Shown here in pieces: positions 58,539 to 64,000 of a stretch of DNA of 64,000 nucleotides (position 1 is the first letter of the stretch; each line of letters starts with the position of its first letter). The stretch is from Hyphomicrobiales bacterium. GTDB lineage: Bacteria > Pseudomonadota > Alphaproteobacteria > Rhizobiales > Xanthobacteraceae. Where the stretch lies: the NCBI GenBank assembly GCA_021732215.1, contig JAKFVL010000028.1:29397-93396 (forward strand), given 5' to 3'. Position numbers and translations under genes: made by a program. A model generated the notes under the pieces. The model ran no database searches and was not told the origin of the DNA. It was given only the letters and a program-made list of their open reading frames with translations.

Positions 58539-59462
58539 TCAGCGCCGCGCGGCCGCCTTTGGCGTGTCCAGCGAATTGAGCAGACCGGCATAGACCATCG
58601 CTTCCCGGATAACCTGCCCGGTCGGCGGCGTCACCGGCATCAGCGGGAGGCGCACTTCGTCATCGATCCGGCCGAGCGCCTTGAGGCCGTGCTTGGCGCC
58701 GGCAAGACCCGGCTCCTTGAAGACCGCATCGTGCAACGGGGTCAGCCGGTCCTGAAACTTCAGGCCGGTCGCGTAATCGCCCTTCATCACTGCCGTCATC
58801 AGATCGGCACACAGCCTCGGCGCGACATTGGCGACGACCGAAATGCAGCCGTGGCCGCCAGCGGACATGTAGGCCAGCGCCGTCATGTCTTCGCCCGAGA
58901 GCTGGATGAAATCCGGCCCCATGGCATGACGCTGCTGCGAAACGCGCGCGAGGTTCGCGGTCGCATCCTTGACGCCGGCGATGTTCTTCAATTCGAACAG
59001 CCGCGTCATGGTCTCGACCGACATGTCGACGACCGAGCGCGGCGGGATGTTGTAGATGAAGATCGGGATGCCGACGGCGTCGTTCACCGCCTTGAAGTGG
59101 TGATACATGCCTTCCTGCGTCGGCTTGTTGTAGTAAGGCGTCACCACCAGAACGGCGTCGGCGCCGGCCTTCTCCGCATGCTTTGCTAGCGAAACGGCTT
59201 CGCGCGTCGAATTGGAGCCTGCACCGGCGATCACCGGGACGCGCCCCTTGGCTTCCTCGATGCACCACTCGACCACCTTGTGATGTTCGTCGTGGCTAAG
59301 CGTTGGACTTTCGCCGGTCGTCCCGACGGGAACCAGACCATGGCTGCCTTCGGCGATCTGCCAGCTCACGAGATTGCGGAACGCCGTCTCGTCGAGTGCA
59401 CCGTTTTTGAACGGAGTGACCAGGGCCGTGAGGGATCCTCGAAAGACTGTCTGGGCTGCCAT
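58539..59462 (-). CDS. dapA: 4-hydroxy-tetrahydrodipicolinate synthase
   Basis: A 307-residue TIM-barrel enzyme condensing pyruvate with aspartate semialdehyde, the first committed step to lysine and meso-diaminopimelate. [17 protein letters not shown] holds the Thr pair of the proton relay; [13 protein letters not shown] holds Tyr137; the Schiff-base Lys165 is in [11 protein letters not shown]. Full length. Forms a dapA-mscL-smpB string. Upstream is a 291-bp divergent region shared with the transglycosylase gene. Confidence 0.96.
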   Translation of the reverse strand: MAAQTVFRGSLTALVTPFKNGALDETAFRNLVSWQIAEGSHGLVPVGTTGESPTLSHDEHHKVVEWCIEEAKGRVPVIAGAGSNSTREAVSLAKHAEKAGADAVLVVTPYYNKPTQEGMYHHFKAVNDAVGIPIFIYNIPPRSVVDMSVETMTRLFELKNIAGVKDATANLARVSQQRHAMGPDFIQLSGEDMTALAYMSAGGHGCISVVANVAPRLCADLMTAVMKGDYATGLKFQDRLTPLHDAVFKEPGLAGAKHGLKALGRIDDEVRLPLMPVTPPTGQVIREAMVYAGLLNSLDTPKAAARR

Positions 59463-59753
59463 GGCTGATCTCCGAACGCCTCTTGCTCACCGGCACATGG
59501 ACCGGAAATCGGTTGCAACTGAAAGTGATACTTGGTCCAGCGCTGCGATGAAAGCCTGCTCGGCCGTGTGTATTCCGCAAAATGTGACTATCACCGACCG
59601 GGATACTGCTCACATCAGGCGACCGCGCCCATTTTCCGCCGATGTGTTGCGGCACAATAGTCGAAATTTCACGCATTTGGCGTTTTATCAACAGTATCAA
59701 TACAATAGCATCAGCCACAGAGAGCTGTTTTGATTCGCCTATAAGGAACCGGA
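59463..59753. other. Divergent intergenic region between dapA and the lytic transglycosylase gene
   Basis: 291 bp with promoters for both genes. The part near 59640-59740 is AT-richer than its surroundings. The ribosome-binding site AAGGA (59743-59747) of the transglycosylase lies at its right end. No reading frame with recognisable motifs was found. Confidence 0.5.
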
Positions 59754-61961
59754 TTGACGAGGCCGCTAGCAAAATTCGCGTGGTATCTGGCCGTCTCCGC
59801 GCTGGTCGCAGCATCGCTATGGCCCCAGAACGCTGACGCTGTGCCGCTGCCGAAACCGCGGCCCATTCCGCGCAACGTGATCCCCAAGACGACGCCGTCC
59901 ATCGCGCCGGACAAACCATTGCCGGCGCAGCAGGCAGCGGTGACGCCTAACATCGCACCCCCGAGCCCTTCGCCGAACATCGCACCGGCAGCCCCGCCGG
60001 CCCCGACGCGAGGCACGCCACGGAAACCTTCGGCTCCCGCCGCCGTGACGCCGACGCTGACCACGCCACAGGCCGATCTCGACGCGCTTGGCAACGTGAT
60101 TGAGCTCGCCCGAAAGGGCAAGACAACCGACGCCACGGAGACGCTCGCGACGATCACCGATCCGACCGCGCGCAAGCTCGGCGAGTGGGTCATTCTGCGC
60201 AGCGACGGCAACGGCGTAAACTTCGAGCGCTATCGGGCTTTCATCAACGGCAATCCGAGCTGGCCCTCTCAAGTCGTTCTACGACGACGGCTTGAAGGTT
60301 CCCTCTGGGATCAAAATCGCGAAGACGGCCTCGTGCTCGGCTGGTTCGACAACGAAACGCCGATCTCCGCCAAAGGCAAACTGGTACTGGCGCGCGCGTT
60401 TCTCAATCGCGGCGACCGCCGCGCCGCCGAGAAGCTGGTGCGCGATGCCTGGCGCAACGACGCGATGGGCAGCGATCTCGAGGAAGCGATTCTCGAGAAA
60501 TTCGGCTCGCTGATCCAGCCCGGCGATCACAAAGCGCGGATGGACCTGCTGCTTTACGGCGACGAAGAGAGTGCTGCGATGCGGGCCGCAAAACGCCTCG
60601 GCGCGGGACAGGTCGCACTGGCCAAGGCGCGGCTTGCGGTCAACAACAAGGCGTCAAACTCAAAGGCCGCGCTGGACGCCGTACCCGGCGATCTGCGCAG
60701 CGACCCGGGCTACATCTTCAGCAAGGTTCAGCAGTTGCGGCGCGAGGAAAAACACGCCGAGGCAGCGCAGTTGCTGGGGACTGCGCCAAAAGATCCGGCG
60801 AAGCTGTACAATTACGACGAATGGTGGATCGAGCGGCGGCTGCTGGCGCGCAAGCTGCTCGACGACGGCGACAACCGAGCGGCCTATGTCGTCGCACGGG
60901 ATGCGGCGCTGCCCGCCAAGGACATCTACAAGACCGAGCAGGAATTCACCGCGGGCTGGATCGCACTGCGCTTTCTCAACGATCCGGCGACCGCCGCGCA
61001 GCACTTTGCCCGCATCGGCGTCGGCAGCAGCAATCCGACCGCGATAGCGCGCGCCGGTTACTGGCAAGGCCGAGCAGCGGAGGCTGCGGGCCGCAGCGGC
61101 GACGCGCGCGCCGCCTATCAATCGGCCGCGACCCAATCGACCAGTTATTACGGGCAACTGGCCCGCGCCAAACTCGGTCTGCCGCAGCTCGCGCTGCATG
61201 ACGCGCCGTCGAGCCGCCGTGGCGAGAAATTCGAGATCGTTCGCGCGGTCGAGATTCTCTATGCGCTGGAGGAAGGCGGCGTTGCCATTCCGATTTTCAA
61301 CGACATGGGCGAGCGCGGCGATGCGGACGTGGTCGCGGGATTGAGCGACCTCGCGGCACGCAACCAGGATGCGCGCGGCCAGCTCATCGTCGGCAAGGCG
61401 GCGCTCAATCGCGGACTGCCGTTTGATTTCCACGCCTACCCGGTCTCTGGAATTCCGCAGTACAAATCGATCGGCCCCGACGTCGAGCGCAGCATCGTCT
61501 ATGCGATCGCCCGGCAGGAGAGCGCATTTCATCCGACCGTCGTGTCGCCGGCAAAGGCTTACGGCCTGATGCAGGTTACCGCAGGCGCCGGCAAGACCGT
61601 CACCAAAAAGTACGGCGTGAATTTTGACCTGGGACGGCTCAAGACCGATCCGGTCTATAATGCAACGCTGGGCGCCGCCGAACTCGGCACCCTGATCGAG
61701 GACTATCGCGGCTCTTACATCCTCACCTTCGCGGCTTACAACGCCGGCCGCGGCAGCGTGAAAAAATGGCTCGCACGCTACGGCGATCCGCGCGATCCCA
61801 GTGTCGATGCGATCGACTGGGTCGAGCGCATTCCGTTCTCCGAAACCCGCAACTACGTGCAGCGGATCATGGAAAACGTGCAGGTTTATCGCGCACGTTT
61901 CGGCGGCGGCAACCGGCTGCAGATCGACGCGGATTTGCGCCGCGGGGTTGCGGCGGAATAG
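59754..61961 (+). CDS. Soluble lytic murein transglycosylase (Slt70-like)
   Basis: A 735-residue periplasmic enzyme that cleaves peptidoglycan between MurNAc and GlcNAc. A signal peptide (about 1-29) is followed by a Pro/Ala-rich linker (about 30-100), a long alpha-helical superhelix of Slt70 type, and the C-terminal SLT domain with the catalytic Glu in ARQESAFHPTVVSPAKAYGL, then MQVTAG, YNATLGAAELG and the AAYNAGRGSVKKWL motif. The start is TTG at 59754 with AAGGA six bases upstream; no ATG or GTG in frame lies before the signal peptide. Its location beside dapA links it loosely to cell-wall metabolism. Confidence 0.93.
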   Translation: MTRPLAKFAWYLAVSALVAASLWPQNADAVPLPKPRPIPRNVIPKTTPSIAPDKPLPAQQAAVTPNIAPPSPSPNIAPAAPPAPTRGTPRKPSAPAAVTPTLTTPQADLDALGNVIELARKGKTTDATETLATITDPTARKLGEWVILRSDGNGVNFERYRAFINGNPSWPSQVVLRRRLEGSLWDQNREDGLVLGWFDNETPISAKGKLVLARAFLNRGDRRAAEKLVRDAWRNDAMGSDLEEAILEKFGSLIQPGDHKARMDLLLYGDEESAAMRAAKRLGAGQVALAKARLAVNNKASNSKAALDAVPGDLRSDPGYIFSKVQQLRREEKHAEAAQLLGTAPKDPAKLYNYDEWWIERRLLARKLLDDGDNRAAYVVARDAALPAKDIYKTEQEFTAGWIALRFLNDPATAAQHFARIGVGSSNPTAIARAGYWQGRAAEAAGRSGDARAAYQSAATQSTSYYGQLARAKLGLPQLALHDAPSSRRGEKFEIVRAVEILYALEEGGVAIPIFNDMGERGDADVVAGLSDLAARNQDARGQLIVGKAALNRGLPFDFHAYPVSGIPQYKSIGPDVERSIVYAIARQESAFHPTVVSPAKAYGLMQVTAGAGKTVTKKYGVNFDLGRLKTDPVYNATLGAAELGTLIEDYRGSYILTFAAYNAGRGSVKKWLARYGDPRDPSVDAIDWVERIPFSETRNYVQRIMENVQVYRARFGGGNRLQIDADLRRGVAAE

Positions 61962-62026
61962 ACTTCTGCTTCCGTACCCTTGACCCGCGCACTGTCGTCC
62001 GATGGTGCACGTCCTCCGGAGCGCCG

Positions 62027-62926
62027 ATGTCCCACGCTTTGAGCCGTTATTCCTTGAGCAGTGTCTATTGCCAATCATCCGACGGACTGAAGCTGCATGC
62101 CAGCGTCATTGGCCCGGCCGATGCGGCTGCCCTGCCCGTGCTGTGCCTGCCGGGTCTGACGCGCACCACGGAGGACTTCGACATACTGGCGACGGCGCTC
62201 GCGAACGATGCCAGCGCCCCGCGCCGCGTTGTGGCGATCGACTATCGCGGCCGCGGTCTGTCAGACCACGACTCCGATCCCGCCAAATACGCGGTCCCGA
62301 TAGAAGCCGGCGACGTACAGGCCATCGCTGCATCGCTCGGTATCCCGAAAGCCATTCTGCTCGGCACCTCGCGCGGCGGCATCATCGCGATGCTGCTGGC
62401 GATGACCAAGCCCGATCTGCTCGCAGGCGTCGTGCTGAACGATGTCGGCCCCGCACTGGAAATGACAGGACTGCTCCGCATCAAGGGCTACATCGGCGAT
62501 CGAACGTTTCCGCCAAACTGGGACGTGGTCACGCGCCGTCTGAAAGCCCTGTTCGGCCGGAATTTTCCAAACCTCACCGATGAGGAATGGATGGCGTGGG
62601 CGCGGCGTGCCTTTCGCGAAGCCGACGGCAAGCTCCAGCGAACCTACGACCCGAAGCTGTCAGGTGCGTTCGACGGCATCGATCGCGCGAAGCCGCCGCC
62701 GCCCGCATGGAAACTGTTCGATGCGATGAAGAACGTGCCGCTGATGCTGATTCACGGCGGACTATCCGACTTGCTCTCGGAGCAAGGCGTCAAGGACATG
62801 CAGGCCCGGCGGCCCGACCTTGATGTCGTCGAGGTCCCCGATCAGGGCCACGCGCCGTTGCTGGCCGACGCGCCGACGATCGGACGGATCGCCGCGTTCT
62901 GCGTGCGTTGTGACGGGAAAGCCTGA
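62027..62926 (+). CDS. Alpha/beta hydrolase (serine type)
   Basis: A 299-residue alpha/beta-hydrolase. LCLPGLTRTTEDF (oxyanion region), the nucleophile elbow GTSRGG with Ser115, IDYRGRGLSD, LIHGGLSDLLSEQG (acidic member) and the catalytic His in DQGHAPLL form the triad. Substrate unknown. The ATG at 62027 has CCGGAG five bases upstream; the frame extends to 61766 into the transglycosylase gene without support. It follows that gene by 65 bp and ends with a clear terminator. Confidence 0.9.
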   Translation: MSHALSRYSLSSVYCQSSDGLKLHASVIGPADAAALPVLCLPGLTRTTEDFDILATALANDASAPRRVVAIDYRGRGLSDHDSDPAKYAVPIEAGDVQAIAASLGIPKAILLGTSRGGIIAMLLAMTKPDLLAGVVLNDVGPALEMTGLLRIKGYIGDRTFPPNWDVVTRRLKALFGRNFPNLTDEEWMAWARRAFREADGKLQRTYDPKLSGAFDGIDRAKPPPPAWKLFDAMKNVPLMLIHGGLSDLLSEQGVKDMQARRPDLDVVEVPDQGHAPLLADAPTIGRIAAFCVRCDGKA

Positions 62927-62944
62927 AACAAGTTTGCATGAGTT

Positions 62945-62974
62945 AAAAAATCCCTGCGCTGCAGGGACTTTTTT
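62945..62974 (+). terminator. Rho-independent terminator after the alpha/beta hydrolase gene
   Basis: Perfect 7-bp stem TCCCTGC / GCAGGGA with GCT loop at 62951-62967, preceded by AAAAAA and followed by CTTTTTT. It starts 18 bases after the hydrolase stop codon. The A-run makes it potentially bidirectional. Confidence 0.92.
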
Positions 62975-63081
62975 AATTCTGATTAATCCGGACTTGCGTC
63001 AAGGCACGCCTGGCGATTGCAATGGTATGGTCAAGTACGCGCGGCAAATGATAACGTGGCACGATACCGTGCCCTTCCGAC

Positions 63082-63819
63082 ATGCACTCACAACTGGCAG
63101 ACGCAATGGCCCAACACGAAAATGCGATGACGCTGACATTCCGGTGTCCGAAGGAACTGGATGGGCTGCTGCCGCTGCCGGTCCCCGCCGCGCAAGGCTT
63201 GCCAGGCTGGGTCAGGTCCATGCCGCCTGAATCTTTCAACTCCATCCTTTCCAGGGAATTCGACACGGTCAAACGTTGCCCGCCATTCGTCGACGCCATG
63301 ACGTCAGGCTTTCTGATCCCGCTGATCTGCGACCTGAATGTCGAAAACGGCGAATTCACCTGGGACAACGATCTGCCGCCGTGCGGATCCGTCAGCTTTG
63401 TACGTTCGCCGATTGGATTTCACGACGCCGGCCAGGTCGTTGGCTCGCCGTTGTTCGAGGACGACCGGTTCCTGATCAAGTTTCACAATCTCTGGACGAT
63501 CGAAGCGCCGGAAGGCTATTCGTTGCTGTTCACACACCCGGTCAACCGTTTCGACCTGCCGTTCACCACCCTGACAGGCATGGTTGATTGCGATCGTTAT
63601 CACGACGCCTGGATTCATTTTCCGGCGAAATGGCACGACATGAATTTCAGCGGCGTGCTGCCGAAGGGCACCCCGATCGCACAATGTTTCCCGGTCAAGC
63701 GTGACAACTGGACGGTGCGAACTGCTGCGTTCACCGAACAAGAGACGCAACGCACGCACGATCTCACCAATCAGATCGATCGCGAGAAAGGCGTTTACCG
63801 CCGTCAATTTCGCGCCTGA
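63082..63819 (+). CDS. Conserved hypothetical protein (DUF6065-like)
   Basis: A 245-residue soluble protein without signal peptide or membrane helix. Features: FRCPKELDGLLPLPVPAAQG, RCPPFVDAMTSGFLIPLICD, FHNLWTIEAPEGYSLLFTHP, and a His/Trp/Phe-rich core ending in WIHFPAKWHDMNFSG. The pattern resembles the DUF6065 family, but I am not certain; function unknown. The start is uncertain: ATG 63082, 63106 or 63127. It stands alone between a terminator and the IS21-like end, 54 bp away. Confidence 0.7.
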   Translation: MHSQLADAMAQHENAMTLTFRCPKELDGLLPLPVPAAQGLPGWVRSMPPESFNSILSREFDTVKRCPPFVDAMTSGFLIPLICDLNVENGEFTWDNDLPPCGSVSFVRSPIGFHDAGQVVGSPLFEDDRFLIKFHNLWTIEAPEGYSLLFTHPVNRFDLPFTTLTGMVDCDRYHDAWIHFPAKWHDMNFSGVLPKGTPIAQCFPVKRDNWTVRTAAFTEQETQRTHDLTNQIDREKGVYRRQFRA

Positions 63820-63873
63820 AAACCCTCAGTTCTTGTCGTCGCGCAGAAATCTGGCTGCCACACTCGGTCTGAG

Positions 63874-64000
63874 TGTGGATCGGCGTGCAAAAAGAACCCC
63901 GTTATGGGGGTGATCGGCGTCTAAAAGGGACCCCCATCTCGATGGTTTAGGTGCGTCGGCTTGGTTGTAGCCAAGCGGCGGGATCGGGATGTTGATTTTG
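63874..64000 (+). mobile_element. Left end of an IS21-family insertion sequence (continues past the window)
   Basis: Two direct, imperfect copies of a terminal repeat: GGATCGGCGTGCAAAAAGAACCCC (given as GATCGGCGTGCAAAA, 63878-) and TGATCGGCGTCTAAAAGG (63911-), 34 bp apart. Multiple subterminal repeats of this GATCGGCGT-AAAA-GACCCC type are the hallmark of IS21 elements. At the far right GGGATCGGG is followed by ATG (63989), reading MLIL, which fits the start of the transposase gene istA. The exact left boundary is uncertain by a few bases. Confidence 0.72.

Overview
The window is a 64 kb piece of a GC-rich alphaproteobacterial chromosome, most likely Hyphomicrobiales, family Nitrobacteraceae/Bradyrhizobiaceae (Bradyrhizobium, Rhodopseudomonas, Afipia or Nitrobacter type). 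The evidence is the gene order (DUF177-plsX-fabH-ihfA-merR; thiL-nusB-ribH-ribE-ribD-nrdR-glyA; rpoZ-rsh-pdxJ-acpS-lepB-rnc-era-recO), an LdtR-type MarR regulator next to hemB, a proton-pumping pyrophosphatase, and small palindromic repeats typical of this group. Almost everything is core chromosome. No prophage or CRISPR array was seen, and the only mobile element is the left end of an IS21-type insertion sequence at the right edge. Calls rest on reading motifs by eye; no database search was run.

Layout. 0-5 kb: a truncated crotonase gene, a CoA-binding protein, O-acetylhomoserine sulfhydrylase (metY), an FTR1 iron permease, heme A synthase (ctaA) and DUF2842. 5-15 kb: a compact exopolysaccharide locus with deacetylase, FemAB/GNAT-like acyltransferase, a Wzz/GumC co-polymerase fused to a kinase-like domain without a P-loop lysine, outer-membrane export lipoprotein, GT4 glycosyltransferase, WcaJ/ExoY-type priming transferase and Wzy/ligase. 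Its composition recalls the holdfast/UPP adhesins of alphaproteobacteria, but no flippase is present. 15-18 kb: epoxide-hydrolase-like protein, DUF169 protein and thiolase. 18-23.6 kb: tRNA-Pro(GGG), merR, ihfA, fabH, plsX, DUF177, a cytochrome bc1 assembly chaperone and a BamE-like lipoprotein. 23.7-25.3 kb: an orphan Bug-type binding protein and a small secreted protein. 25.4-33.6 kb: hppA, thiL, nusB, the riboflavin genes, nrdR and glyA. 33.9-39 kb: ldtR, a small membrane protein, hemB, an RDD protein, bpt and an alpha/beta hydrolase.

39-42.6 kb holds a translationally coupled sitABCD-type Mn/Fe ABC importer. Its promoter -35 hexamer lies at the centre of a perfect 20-bp palindrome. Behind it is a decayed trmO gene and then a Bcr/CflA-type MFS exporter. 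44-58 kb: parC, a small secreted protein, recO-(membrane protein)-era-rnc-lepB-acpS-pdxJ-rsh-rpoZ, a NYN nuclease overlapping a family-5-like uracil-DNA glycosylase, a peroxiredoxin, smpB, mscL and dapA. 59.7-64 kb: a lytic transglycosylase with a TTG start, an alpha/beta hydrolase, an unknown protein and the IS21-like end.

How the parts relate. Iron and heme genes (FTR1, hemB) each have an ICE-like motif, suggesting Irr control, and sitABCD has its own operator candidate. Three families of palindromic repeats (seven copies) sit between genes, often directly at stop codons. The most promising items for follow-up are the EPS locus with its pseudokinase, the sit operator, the trmO remnant, the ICE candidates and the NYN/UDG gene pair.
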